Positions 9,076 through 18,431 of a stretch of DNA of 64,000 bases are shown one piece after another (position 1 is the first letter of the stretch; the number at the start of each line of letters is the position of its first letter). Below the pieces are notes generated by a model that saw only the letters and a program-made list of their open reading frames with translations, was not told the origin of the DNA and searched no databases. A program made the position numbers and the translations under genes. Source of the DNA: Gemmatimonas sp. (GTDB lineage Bacteria; Gemmatimonadota; Gemmatimonadetes; Gemmatimonadales; Gemmatimonadaceae); the NCBI RefSeq assembly GCF_031426495.1, contig NZ_JANPLK010000029.1:19539-83538 (forward strand). Direction: 5' to 3'.

Positions 9076-9504
9076 ATGCCGCGCACGTCACTCACCCGCC
9101 GCGTGACGTTCGCCGCGGCGCATCGTTATCGTCGCCCGGACTGGAACGATCAGGAGAACGCCGAGGTGTTCGGCGCGTGCGCCCATCCCAACTATCATGG
9201 ACACACGTACGTCTGCGATGTGACCGTGGCCGGTCCGGTCGATGAAGAAACGGGCTTTGTCGTAGACCTCGGTTTCCTCGACCGCGTGTTGCAGCGCGAA
9301 GTGCGCGACCGGTTCGATCATCGCAATATCAATCTCGACGTGCCCGAGTTCGGTGACGGCCGTCTGATTCCCACCGGCGAAAATCTCTCGCGATTCATCT
9401 GCGAGCGCGTGCAGGGAGCGCTCGCGCACACCACCGCCGTGGTCATCCGCGTGCATCTCGCCGAAGATCTCACGCTCAGCAGCACGTATGAGGTGGATGC
9501 ATGA
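9076..9504 (+). CDS. 6-pyruvoyl-tetrahydropterin synthase family enzyme
   Basis: This 142-residue T-fold enzyme is of the PTPS/QueD family, acting on dihydroneopterin triphosphate. Zinc ligands are the histidines in FAAAHRY and in HGHTY. The catalytic cysteine lies in FGACAHPNYHGH, and the Asp-His pair is in DHRNIN. The cysteine-to-HGH spacing is C-x5-HGH, as in eukaryotic pyruvoyl-tetrahydropterin synthase, rather than the C-x3-HGH I recall for QueD. That argues for a pterin rather than a queuosine role, but no other queuosine or biopterin gene is nearby to decide. Its TGA overlaps the next gene's ATG (ATGA). Confidence 0.88.
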   Translation: MPRTSLTRRVTFAAAHRYRRPDWNDQENAEVFGACAHPNYHGHTYVCDVTVAGPVDEETGFVVDLGFLDRVLQREVRDRFDHRNINLDVPEFGDGRLIPTGENLSRFICERVQGALAHTTAVVIRVHLAEDLTLSSTYEVDA

Positions 9505-11093
9505 TGGTGCCTTCGAGACTCGGCGTCACCGTGGTGTCGCTCACGCTCGGTGCCGCCCTGGCCGCCGGATGTGCAGGCGGCTCCCGTGCCGCGATGGACG
9601 TGCCGCGCCCGGAGCCGGGTGTGCCGATCATGATGCCGGCGGCGGTGGTCCCGGCGCCTACAACGCAGGGTATCCTGCAAGGCATCGTGGACTCGGTGCT
9701 GGCGGCGCCGATGTGGCGCAATGCCCGATGGGGGCTCTTGATCGTGGACGCCGAGCGCGGCGACACGATTCTGAGCAACGATGCCGACAAACTGTTCATG
9801 CCGGCGTCGAACGAGAAACTGCTCACCGGTGCCATCGCGTTACAGACGCTGGGCCCGGACCATCGGTGGCGCACGCCGGTGCTGTTGCACGGGCGCCAGC
9901 GCGGATCGACGTGGCAGGGTGATGTGCTGGTGTCGGGAAGCGGCGACCCCGGCGTGAGCGACTCACTCAGTGGCGGGTCGGCGATGAATGCGTTCGCGCC
10001 TGTACGCGACGCCCTCGCGACCCGCGGCATCACGCGTATCACCGGCCGCGTGCGGGCCATCGGCGATGCGTTCCCGGGACTGACCACGGGATTCGGATGG
10101 GCGTACGACGACTTCGATGCGGCGTATAGCGCGGCGGTGGACGAACTGATGTTCAACGAGGGCGTGCTCGTACTGAAGGTGCGCGCCGCCACACGAGTGG
10201 GTGGTGCGGTCGCGGTCACGAGTGCGCCCACGCGAACGTATCCGCAGCTGCTGGTGCAGGCGACCACGCGCGATTCGGTGGCGACGACGGCTGGCGCGGT
10301 GCGCCCGCCCCGCCTCGAAGCCATGTACGACAGCATCGGCGATCGCGTGGTGGTCACGGGCACGTTGGCCATCGGTGACAGCGCATCGATCACGCTGTCG
10401 TATCGCCATCCCAACGATGCGTATGTGGCGGCGCTCACGCAGTCGCTGACCGACGGTGGTATCCGGATTACCGGACGCCCACTAGCGAAAGCGGATACGC
10501 TGGGTCGTGTGGCGGACACAGTGGTCGTGCTCCAGTCGGCGCCGTTGGCCGACGTGCTGCGTCGCATGCAGAAGCCGTCGCAGAATCAGATCGCGGAATT
10601 ACTGTTCCGTACATCAGGACTGCGGGCCAGCGGTGATGGATCGCCGGACAGTGCGCGTGCGGTGGGCGTGCGCACGCTCGCCGGATGGGGCATTACCACC
10701 GCCGATGCGGCGTATCGCGATGGCAGCGGACTGTCGCGCCACGACTACGTGACACCGCGGGCGATCGTGAAGGTGCTCGACGCGATGCGCCGGTCGCCGT
10801 GGTTCACGACCTATCGCGATGCGTTGCCCATTGCCGGCGTGGACGGCACGATCGGCAATCGGATGAAGGGCACGCCGGCCGCAGGCAATGCCCGGGCGAA
10901 AACCGGCACGGTAGACAAAGCGCGATCGCTCTCGGGGTACGTCACGACCGCCGATGGCCGGCTGATCATGTTCTCGATGTTGAGCAACAACTTCACGGTG
11001 CCGACTCGTGAAGTGGAGCGGGTGCAGGATCTGCTGGTGACGACGCTGGCCGGTCGCGCATTGGGCGGCCTCGCGCCGCGCGCGCCGCGTTGA
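9501..11093 (+). CDS. dacB: D-alanyl-D-alanine carboxypeptidase/endopeptidase (PBP4, family S13)
   Basis: This is a penicillin-binding protein 4-type DD-peptidase acting on peptidoglycan in the periplasm. The 530-residue sequence begins with a lipoprotein signal ending LAAGC (Cys24). The serine motif is SNEK (Ser103/Lys106) in FMPASNEKLL, the DGSGLSRHD segment corresponds to the second-motif region, and KTG appears in AKTGTVDKARSLSG. The large S13-specific insert lies between the first and second motifs. It overlaps the preceding gene by ATGA and ends beside moeA. Together with the L,D-transpeptidase and M15 genes it adds to the cell-wall content of this region. Confidence 0.95.
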   Translation: MMVPSRLGVTVVSLTLGAALAAGCAGGSRAAMDVPRPEPGVPIMMPAAVVPAPTTQGILQGIVDSVLAAPMWRNARWGLLIVDAERGDTILSNDADKLFMPASNEKLLTGAIALQTLGPDHRWRTPVLLHGRQRGSTWQGDVLVSGSGDPGVSDSLSGGSAMNAFAPVRDALATRGITRITGRVRAIGDAFPGLTTGFGWAYDDFDAAYSAAVDELMFNEGVLVLKVRAATRVGGAVAVTSAPTRTYPQLLVQATTRDSVATTAGAVRPPRLEAMYDSIGDRVVVTGTLAIGDSASITLSYRHPNDAYVAALTQSLTDGGIRITGRPLAKADTLGRVADTVVVLQSAPLADVLRRMQKPSQNQIAELLFRTSGLRASGDGSPDSARAVGVRTLAGWGITTADAAYRDGSGLSRHDYVTPRAIVKVLDAMRRSPWFTTYRDALPIAGVDGTIGNRMKGTPAAGNARAKTGTVDKARSLSGYVTTADGRLIMFSMLSNNFTVPTREVERVQDLLVTTLAGRALGGLAPRAPR

Positions 11094-11155
11094 GTGAGAC
11101 GTCGCGTCACGCGTCGCGTGCTGCATTGCTACCGGTATTGACACCAGCGAACCAC

Positions 11156-12421
11156 ATGCCACTCTCGTTCGATGAAGCGCTCGACGCCATTCTGCGGCAG
11201 GCCGACGGCCGCACTACCTCGACGGAGCAGATCGCGCTCGGGCACTCGCTCGGGCGCGCGCTCAGTGCGCCGATCCGCAGTCGCGTGGCCTTGCCGCCCT
11301 GGGATAATGCCGGCATGGACGGCTACGCGGTCAACCGTGCCGACGTGATGGGCGCCACGCGCGCGGTGCCGAGGGTGATGCCGGTGCTGGGGATGAGTGC
11401 GGCTGGTGCGGACGCCACCGCCTTGCCCTGGGTGCAACAGGGTACGGCGCTGCGTATCATGACTGGCGCGCCGATGCCTCCGGGCGCCGATGCGGTCATT
11501 CGCATCGAAGACACCGACGAAGGGATCGAACTCGTCACCGTGTTCGATGACCGCGATGCACAGGGTCGGGCGAACGTGCGGCCACGCGGTGAAGATGTCG
11601 CAGCTGGCAGCGAGCTGTTTTCGCGCGGCACCACGATTGGCGCGTCGCATCTGGGCGTACTGGCCAGCGTCGGCGCGCACACGGTGCCGGTGTACCGCGC
11701 CCCGCGGGTCACGATCGTGTCCAGCGGCGATGAACTGGTACTGCTCGATCGGTTCGATGAAGTCGAAGCCGGTCAGCGCATCGTCTCGTCTTCCAGTTAT
11801 GCGCTGCCGGCACTGCTGCGATCGGCAGGTGCCGACGTCCGCACACTGCCGCTGGTGCCCGATACCCTTGGCGCGCTGACCGATGCGTTGGCCGGAGCCC
11901 TCGACGATGGCTGCGACTTGCTGATCACGACGGGCGGTGTGTCGGTCGGTGCCCACGACTACACGCGAGACGCGCTCGCCGCGCTGGGTGGACGACAGAC
12001 GTTTTGGCGCGCGCGTATTCGCCCTGGCGGACCGATCGGCACCGGCATGGTGCGCGACGTGCCGTGGCTCGGTCTGCCCGGCAATCCCGTGTCGACGATG
12101 GTCACCGGCTCGCTGTTTGCGTGTCCGTTGATACGCTTGCTCGGCGGACATGCCGGCCATCGCCCACTGCGCATCCCGGTGCGCTTTCTGGACGGCGCCG
12201 ATACGCCAGCCACGCTGACCCATTTCCTCCGCGTGGTGCTGACGGCCGGCGCCGACGGCTTGCCCGAGGCGCGGCTGGCCGGTCCGCAGGGCTCCAACCT
12301 GCTGCGCACGATGGCGCTCGCGAATGCGTTGCTGATGATACCGCCCGAGGTGTCGCGCGCTGACGCTGGTTCGACCTTTACCGCGATTCTCCTACCCGAC
12401 GTTCCTCTGATGACGACATGA
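11156..12421 (+). CDS. moeA: Molybdopterin molybdotransferase
   Basis: MoeA inserts molybdate into adenylated molybdopterin in the cytoplasm. The 421-residue sequence shows the family pattern: N-terminal MPLSFDEALDAIL, LPPWDNAGMDGYAV, TGAPMPPGADAVIRIED, the MoCF-like domain with SSGDEL and TTGGVSVGAHDY, and GLPGNPVS near the end. I prefer ATG 11156 because it begins at the conserved start of the family. A TTG at 11090, overlapping the dacB stop, would add 22 non-conserved residues. No other molybdenum cofactor genes are in the window. Its stop overlaps the next ATG by 4 nt. Confidence 0.94.
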   Translation: MPLSFDEALDAILRQADGRTTSTEQIALGHSLGRALSAPIRSRVALPPWDNAGMDGYAVNRADVMGATRAVPRVMPVLGMSAAGADATALPWVQQGTALRIMTGAPMPPGADAVIRIEDTDEGIELVTVFDDRDAQGRANVRPRGEDVAAGSELFSRGTTIGASHLGVLASVGAHTVPVYRAPRVTIVSSGDELVLLDRFDEVEAGQRIVSSSSYALPALLRSAGADVRTLPLVPDTLGALTDALAGALDDGCDLLITTGGVSVGAHDYTRDALAALGGRQTFWRARIRPGGPIGTGMVRDVPWLGLPGNPVSTMVTGSLFACPLIRLLGGHAGHRPLRIPVRFLDGADTPATLTHFLRVVLTAGADGLPEARLAGPQGSNLLRTMALANALLMIPPEVSRADAGSTFTAILLPDVPLMTT

Positions 12422-13110
12422 CCCGTCCGATCCTGACCGACCTGCATGGCGAGGCGCTTGATGAGGCGCTGGGACGCTGCTTCTCACTCGCTACGGAAAC
12501 GGTGGATATCGGAGGACGCGCAGTGACCCTCGTCAAGCCGGAGAACGCCGACCACCTGATCAGCGAAGCGGACTACGTGATGGACGAGCGCCTGCCGTAC
12601 TGGGCAGACTTGTGGCCATCCGCGCGCGTGCTCTCGGCCACGATGGCGCGTGAAGCGGGCGCGGGGCGACGCTTGCTGGAGATGGGTTGCGGACTCGGAC
12701 TGGCGACCGTGGGAGCGATGCTAGGCGGCTTCGAGGTGACCGCGACCGACTACTACGATGACGCGCTCCATGTGACCCGCGGCAATGCCGCGCGCAATCT
12801 GGGCCACGAGCCCAAGGTGCGCATGGTGAACTGGCGCGAATGGCCCACCGACCTGGGCGCCTTCGACGTGGTGATGGCAGCCGACGTGCTGTACGAGAAG
12901 GAGTACGCGATCCTGGTCGGCGAGTGCATGGCGCGTGCGCTGACGCCCGACGGCGTGGCGATCGTGGCCGACCCCGGTCGTCTCGCCCTGCCGATGTTCC
13001 GCGAGAATCTCGTGCACGTCGGCCTCGAGATCTTCGACACCGTCACCACGAAGTTCGAGGAAGGCCCGGTGAAGCAGGAGATTCAGGTGATGCGCTTGCG
13101 GCGCGGCTAG
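12418..13110 (+). CDS. Class I SAM-dependent methyltransferase (METTL21/protein-lysine type)
   Basis: This 230-residue Rossmann methyltransferase has motif I LLEMGCGLGLATV, the acidic end of strand 2 in VTATDYYDDAL, and FDVVMAADVLYEKEY. The last resembles the post-I region of Methyltransf_16 (METTL21-like) enzymes that methylate protein lysines; YWADLWPSARVLS is the usual entry segment. The substrate is unknown. It is the last gene of the gpmI operon. Its TAG shares the CTAG palindrome with the stop of the convergent histidine kinase, a 4-base tail-to-tail overlap. Confidence 0.85.
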   Translation: MTRPILTDLHGEALDEALGRCFSLATETVDIGGRAVTLVKPENADHLISEADYVMDERLPYWADLWPSARVLSATMAREAGAGRRLLEMGCGLGLATVGAMLGGFEVTATDYYDDALHVTRGNAARNLGHEPKVRMVNWREWPTDLGAFDVVMAADVLYEKEYAILVGECMARALTPDGVAIVADPGRLALPMFRENLVHVGLEIFDTVTTKFEEGPVKQEIQVMRLRRG

Positions 13111-15002
13111 CGCGCCGCGGCGACGGTCGCGGTAAGCACACGCAGGAGTTCGCTTGTGCTGAACGGCTTGGCGATGAGCGGAACGCTGTCGATGCCTTCG
13201 ACCGCATGTTGCTCGAGCTCATCGTAGCCCGAGAAGAACACGACTGGAAAGTCGGCGACGATACGACGCACCGCGAGAGCCAGCTGCACGCCGTCCATGA
13301 CCGGCATCCGCACATCGGTGAGCACGAGAGCGATCTGGTCGCGATGCGCCCTGAACAGCGCGAGCGCCGCCTCTCCGTCAGGCGCCTCGAGCACGCGCCA
13401 GCCATGACGCTCCAGCAATCGACGCGTCGTGGTGCGCACCGCGAGATCGTCGTCCACCAGGAGAACGCCATTTGCGGCATTGGCCGGGTAAGTGGGCGCG
13501 GTACTCGTCGCGCCCGCCTCCGTGCCGACGGCAAGCGGTAAGGCGATACGCATGCTTGTGCCCTGCCCAAGGACGCTGGTCACCTGCACTGTGCCGCCGG
13601 CCAGCGTGACGACGCCGTACACCACGGAGAGCCCGAGCCCCGTCCCACTGCCGGTGGCCTTGGTCGTGAAGAACGGCTCGAAGATGCGCTGCTGGGTCGC
13701 TTCGGCCATGCCGATCCCGTTGTCGCGCACGGTCAAGACCGACGTGCTTCGTGCGGCGTCGACGCGAACGCCAATCTCTAAGCGGCCACCGTCGGGCATC
13801 GCGTCGCGCGCATTGAGCACGAGATTGAGTATCACCTGCTCCAGCTGACTGCGGTCGGCGATTACCAGCGCATCACCGCTATCCGCATCAATGTGCACCT
13901 CGACCGTCGGTGGCATCGACGTGCGCAGCAGCGGCAGCGTGTCGTGCACCAGCGCTGCGAGATCGATGCACTCGGTCGCTCGCGTCTGTCGGCGACTGAA
14001 CGCCAGGAGCTGTCGTGTGAGACTGGCCGCGCGCTCCGCGGTCTGCAGCGCATTCTCGAGGTCAGCCCGCGCGTCATGCGTGCTCGGCAGATCATACAAC
14101 GCGAGCTGCACCGCGTTTCGGATGGCTGCCAGCAAGTTGTTGAAGTCGTGCGCCACCCCACCGGCGAGTTGCCCGACAGCTTCCATTTTCTGCGCCAGAT
14201 CGAGCCGCTGTTGCAACTCGGCGCGCTCGCGATCAAGTTCGAGGCGGCGCGACTGATCCCGCCAAGCCACGACGGAGACGCGTCGGCCGGCGAGCATGGT
14301 ATGACGCACACTCACTTCGACCGGCACCTCGGTGCCATTCGGTTGCCGGTGCACCCAGTCGAAGGTGAGCGCTCCGTGTTCGAGCGTAATGGCGCCGAGC
14401 GCACGCGACTTCGCCTCGGAGAGACTGCCGTCGGGCTGGATGGGCGGTGAGAATTCCGCCGGCCGACGGCCGACGAGATCCGACTTCTCGGTGAGTCCGA
14501 GCATACGCAGCGCGGCCGGGTTGCAGTCGACGACGCCCGAGTGATCGGAGATCAGCAGGCCGTCCTGCGCATGCTCGAAAACCAGCCGGAGGCGTTCCTC
14601 AGCCTCTTTGCGCGAAGTGATGTCCTGGCCGATCGCCACAATGCCAATCGGCGCGTCAGTTTTGTCCAACACCCGGGTCACATTCCAGAGCAGCGTGCGC
14701 CGCTGACCATCCGGGAGGATCGAGTCATCCTCGAAGTTCACGGTGCGTTTGCCGGCCAGCACGGCCTGAATGTCAGCCGCGACGGCGACACGATGCTCGG
14801 GCGCAATAAAATTCGCGACGTAGTCCATCCCCAGCGCTTCGCGGCGTGGCGTCTGATACAGATCTTCGGCCGCACGATTCCAGGCGAATATGCGATGGTC
14901 CGGATGCAATCCCACCATGACGCTGCCCGCCGTCTCGACGATGGCCGCCAGCATCGGTCCCTCGGGGGCGTCACCCAACCTCCACTGCGCCGTGTCGAAC
15001 AT
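13107..15002 (-). CDS. Hybrid PAS-PAS histidine kinase/response regulator
   Basis: This 631-residue soluble hybrid sensor kinase has two PAS domains (about residues 17-130 and 135-255). The HisKA dimerisation box follows, with the phospho-accepting His285 in GGVAHDFNNLL. The ATPase domain has an N-box (NLVLNARDAMPDGG), G1 (DNGIGM) and G2 (GTGLGLSVV). A C-terminal receiver domain follows, with VDDD and Asp563 in LVLTDVRMPVMDG. There are no transmembrane segments, so it should sense an intracellular signal through PAS. No cognate output regulator lies next to it, and the C-terminal receiver may feed a phosphorelay. It ends tail-to-tail with the methyltransferase. Confidence 0.95.
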   Translation of the reverse strand: MFDTAQWRLGDAPEGPMLAAIVETAGSVMVGLHPDHRIFAWNRAAEDLYQTPRREALGMDYVANFIAPEHRVAVAADIQAVLAGKRTVNFEDDSILPDGQRRTLLWNVTRVLDKTDAPIGIVAIGQDITSRKEAEERLRLVFEHAQDGLLISDHSGVVDCNPAALRMLGLTEKSDLVGRRPAEFSPPIQPDGSLSEAKSRALGAITLEHGALTFDWVHRQPNGTEVPVEVSVRHTMLAGRRVSVVAWRDQSRRLELDRERAELQQRLDLAQKMEAVGQLAGGVAHDFNNLLAAIRNAVQLALYDLPSTHDARADLENALQTAERAASLTRQLLAFSRRQTRATECIDLAALVHDTLPLLRTSMPPTVEVHIDADSGDALVIADRSQLEQVILNLVLNARDAMPDGGRLEIGVRVDAARSTSVLTVRDNGIGMAEATQQRIFEPFFTTKATGSGTGLGLSVVYGVVTLAGGTVQVTSVLGQGTSMRIALPLAVGTEAGATSTAPTYPANAANGVLLVDDDLAVRTTTRRLLERHGWRVLEAPDGEAALALFRAHRDQIALVLTDVRMPVMDGVQLALAVRRIVADFPVVFFSGYDELEQHAVEGIDSVPLIAKPFSTSELLRVLTATVAAAR

Positions 15003-15240
15003 CGCCTCTGCACCCTCGTTGTTCGCTCACGCGATCGGCCCATCCCGTACTAACGATACGCGACCCAAGATATGGCGCCGACCTGGCCTCTTCCGACAGG
15101 GCTCGGACGACCGGCCGCGTTTGGCGGCGATGACGGACCGATCCCGCAGAAACTGTCGCGCGCGCTCCACAGGTTGGGCCATGCGAGGGCCATTCTCCCT
15201 CTGACGGAAGATTGGCACCATCCTTCCAGTAGTGCACGGC

Positions 15241-15681
15241 ATGAACTCGCCAACGCGTATCCCCTGGCTGCGGGCGCCCCTGATGGCCCTCGCGATTCTG
15301 CTTTTTGCCCTCCTGCTGCTGTTGCCTGTCGCGGCAATCCAGGCGCAGGCGGTCACCGCCGCCGCTCCCTCCGTTGTGGTGACGGTCGACGGCGAAGTGA
15401 GCGACATGTTCGTGAAGGGCAAGTCGTTGGAGGTGCGCTACCGCAACACGGGGACGACCGCCACCGAGATCATCGGCGAAGTGCAGGTGCGCCTTGGCGA
15501 CGACTCGCTGGTTGTGGCGTTGCCGCTGGTGGAAGGCAAGCGCATCCAGGCGGGCAAGCGTGAGACGTTCCGCCTGGCCATGCCGTCGCTCCCCCCCGGC
15601 AAGTACACGATCTACGCCGTGGTGCATTTCGGCGGTGAAGCGCTGACCGCGGCCCAAGCCGAACTCGAAATCCGGCCGTAA
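15241..15681 (+). CDS. Small exported beta-sandwich-like protein
   Basis: This 146-residue protein has a strong N-terminal signal or anchor (APLMALAILLFALLLLLPVAAIQAQA). The mature domain of about 110 residues is rich in beta strands with Val/Thr alternation and reads like an Ig-type or CARDB-like fold. I recognise no specific family. ATG 15241 is preferred; GTG 15232 would add three residues. It lies 17 bases before the GH3 start on the same strand, so the two may form one unit. Confidence 0.7.
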   Translation: MNSPTRIPWLRAPLMALAILLFALLLLLPVAAIQAQAVTAAAPSVVVTVDGEVSDMFVKGKSLEVRYRNTGTTATEIIGEVQVRLGDDSLVVALPLVEGKRIQAGKRETFRLAMPSLPPGKYTIYAVVHFGGEALTAAQAELEIRP

Positions 15682-15698
15682 GCGCGCTACGCTTGGGC

Positions 15699-18416
15699 AT
15701 GCTCACTCGCGTGCCCAAGCAATTCTCGATCGTGGGGCCGGCGTTGGCCGGCCTGTGCATTGCCGCCTTGGCATCAGCCGCTGCGGCTCAGGAGGCGCCT
15801 TCCCGGCCTCCACGCAGCGCGCCATACCTTGATGCCCGTGGCACGCCGCCGGAGCGCGCACAGGACCTGCTGGCGCGCATGACGCTCGAAGAGAAGTTCT
15901 GGCAGCTGTTCATGATTCCCGGCGATCGTGACGACCCATCGCACGACTATCGCCACGGGTCGTTCGGCCTGCAGATCAACGTACCGTCGGGCATGCGCGC
16001 CGATGCGTTGCGCAGCGACACGCTGAACGCCGACGTGGTCGCACGAGCGCACACGGAGCGCATCAACGCGCTGCAGCGCTGGTTCGTGAACGAGACCCGG
16101 CTGGGCATTCCGCTGCTGCCCTTCGAGGAAACGCTGCACGGGCTTGGCCGCGAAGGGGCGACGACGTTTCCGCAGGCCATTGGCTTGGCGGCGACCTGGG
16201 ACACGGCGCTGGTGAGTCGCGTGGCCGGTGCGATCGCGAACGAAGCGCGCAGTCGTGGCATCCGCCTATCGTTGTCGCCGGTCGTGAACATCGCCAATGA
16301 CGTGCGTTGGGGCCGCGTCGAGGAAACGTACGGCGAAGACACCTGGCTCACGTCGGCCATGGCCCGTGCCTACATCACAGCCCTCGAAACGCGCGGCGTC
16401 ATCGCCACGCCGAAACATTTCGTGGCCAACGTCGGTGATGGCGGGCGCGACAGCTATCCGATCGAGTTCAGCCAACGGTTGCTGCAGGAGCGCTACTATC
16501 CACCGTTTCTGACGGCGATCCGCGATGCACACGCCGGGTCGGTCATGAGTTCGTACAACTCGGTGGATGGTTCACCCTCCACGCAGAATCGCGCGTTGCT
16601 GACCGACGTACTGCGCGGTGAATGGCGGTTCGGCGGGTTCGTGATGTCCGACGCGGCCGCGACGGGAGGCTCTACGGTGCTGCACCACACCGAGGCCAGC
16701 ACCGCCACCGCTACCCGGCACGCGCTGGAGTCGGGACTCGATGTCATCTTTCAGTCGAGCTACGACCAACACCGCCCGTATCTCGCCGCGTTTCGCACCA
16801 GCGGCCTGTCGATGGCGGTGATCGACAGCGCGGTCGTGCGCGTGCTGCGCGCCAAGTTCGCGATGGGGCTGTTCGAGTCACCGTACGGCAATGCCGACAG
16901 CGCGGCGGCGTTGGCGCGGTCACCGGCGCACCGAGCGTTGGCGCGTGAGGCGGCCGTAGCGTCGTACGTATTGCTGCGCAACGAACGCGCGCGATTGCCC
17001 TTGTCCGCGCGCGCGCAGCGCATCGCCCTCATCGGCCGCGATGCCACCGAGGCGCGCGTTGGTGGCTACTCGCCGCCGGGGGCGCGCGCCGTGAGCATCG
17101 CCGAGGGTGTGCGCGCCGCCTTGCCGGCGGGGAGTGTGCTGCGCGTGAGTGCGGGCGTGCCGCGGCTCTGGACGCCGTTGGTGGTGATTCCTACCACGCA
17201 CTTCACGACGGTGCGCGACGGCGCCACGGTGCCCGGATTGCGGGGAGAGTACTGGGCCAACATCGGCTTCGACGGTGCCCCCGCGATCACCCGCACTGAT
17301 GCGCAGATCGACTTCGGCTGGACGCTCAACTCGCCGGGTCGCGGTATTCCGTACGACTGGTACTCGGCGCGATGGACGGGCACGCTCACGGTACCGGCCG
17401 GCGGCGCGCGCACGATCGCCGTGGAGGGCAACGACGGCTATCGCCTGTACGTGAACGACACGCTGCGTATCGACCGGTGGCGCAAAGCGTCGTACGGCAC
17501 ACAGCGCGCAAGCGTGTCGCTAGCCGGCGGATCGCGTCAACGCATCCGACTCGAGTACTTCGAGGCCACCGGCAACGCGCGACTCAAGCTGCTGTGGGAC
17601 GCCGGCGTGCGCGACCCGCAGCCGGCGGCGATCGCGCGCGCGGTAGCCGACGCGCGTGCGAGTGATGTGGCGATCGTCGTAGCGGGCATCGAGGAAGGCG
17701 AATTCCGCGACCGCGCGTTACTCGGCCTCCCCGGCCGGCAGGAGGAACTGATCCGTGCGGTGGCCGCCACCGGCACGCCGGTGGTTGTCGTGCTCGTCGG
17801 CGGCAGTGCGATCACGATGCCGTGGATCGATCGCGTGGACGCCGTGCTGGACGTGTGGTATCCCGGCCAAGACGGTGGGCACGCGGTGGCCGACGTGTTA
17901 TTCGGCAAGGCGTCACCGGGAGGGCGGCTGCCGCTCACCTTCCCGATGCACGAAGGTCAGGTGCCGCTGCACTACGCCCATAAACCCACGGGGCGCGGCG
18001 ACGACTATCTCGATCTCACCGGACAGGCGCTCTTTCCCTTCGGCCATGGGCTGAGCTACACCACGTTCGCGTATCGGGATCTTGCCATCGAGGTGCGCCC
18101 GAAGAGCGACAGCATCGCGATGCGCGTGTCACTCACCGTCGAGAACATCGGCGCGCGCCGTGGCGATGAGGTGGTGCAACTGTATCTGCGCGACGTACTC
18201 GCGAGCGTGGCGCGTCCGATGATGGAGCTGGCTGGATTCACGCGCATCGCGCTCGCGCCTGGGGTGTCGCAGCGCGTGACGTTCAGTGTGCGTCGCGAGC
18301 AACTCTCGCTCCTGGATGCAAACATGCGCCGGGTCGAAGAACCCGGCGCATGGCGCATCATGGTTGGCGCATCCTCCAAGGACATCCGCGTGCGGCGCGA
18401 AGTCGACGTGCCGTAG
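15699..18416 (+). CDS. Glycoside hydrolase family 3 beta-glucosidase with PA14 insert
   Basis: This is a secreted GH3 beta-glucosidase or xylosidase-type enzyme of 905 residues with a signal peptide ending in AAAAQ. The N-terminal GH3 barrel holds KHFVAN and the nucleophile aspartate in GGFVMSDA (about residue 318). The GH3 C-terminal domain is split by a PA14 carbohydrate-binding insert at about residues 505-640 (GLRGEYWANIGF, TLTVPAGG, VEGNDGYRLYVND, LEYFEATGNARLKLLW). The domain resumes with VVVLVGGSAI, and a fibronectin-III-like tail ends the protein (TVENIGARRGDEVVQLYL). ATG 15699 is preferred over TTG 15693. The target is probably plant or microbial beta-glucans; the specificity is unproven. 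Confidence 0.94.
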   Translation: MLTRVPKQFSIVGPALAGLCIAALASAAAAQEAPSRPPRSAPYLDARGTPPERAQDLLARMTLEEKFWQLFMIPGDRDDPSHDYRHGSFGLQINVPSGMRADALRSDTLNADVVARAHTERINALQRWFVNETRLGIPLLPFEETLHGLGREGATTFPQAIGLAATWDTALVSRVAGAIANEARSRGIRLSLSPVVNIANDVRWGRVEETYGEDTWLTSAMARAYITALETRGVIATPKHFVANVGDGGRDSYPIEFSQRLLQERYYPPFLTAIRDAHAGSVMSSYNSVDGSPSTQNRALLTDVLRGEWRFGGFVMSDAAATGGSTVLHHTEASTATATRHALESGLDVIFQSSYDQHRPYLAAFRTSGLSMAVIDSAVVRVLRAKFAMGLFESPYGNADSAAALARSPAHRALAREAAVASYVLLRNERARLPLSARAQRIALIGRDATEARVGGYSPPGARAVSIAEGVRAALPAGSVLRVSAGVPRLWTPLVVIPTTHFTTVRDGATVPGLRGEYWANIGFDGAPAITRTDAQIDFGWTLNSPGRGIPYDWYSARWTGTLTVPAGGARTIAVEGNDGYRLYVNDTLRIDRWRKASYGTQRASVSLAGGSRQRIRLEYFEATGNARLKLLWDAGVRDPQPAAIARAVADARASDVAIVVAGIEEGEFRDRALLGLPGRQEELIRAVAATGTPVVVVLVGGSAITMPWIDRVDAVLDVWYPGQDGGHAVADVLFGKASPGGRLPLTFPMHEGQVPLHYAHKPTGRGDDYLDLTGQALFPFGHGLSYTTFAYRDLAIEVRPKSDSIAMRVSLTVENIGARRGDEVVQLYLRDVLASVARPMMELAGFTRIALAPGVSQRVTFSVRREQLSLLDANMRRVEEPGAWRIMVGASSKDIRVRREVDVP

Positions 18417-18431
18417 CGGCGTGATCGTGCG

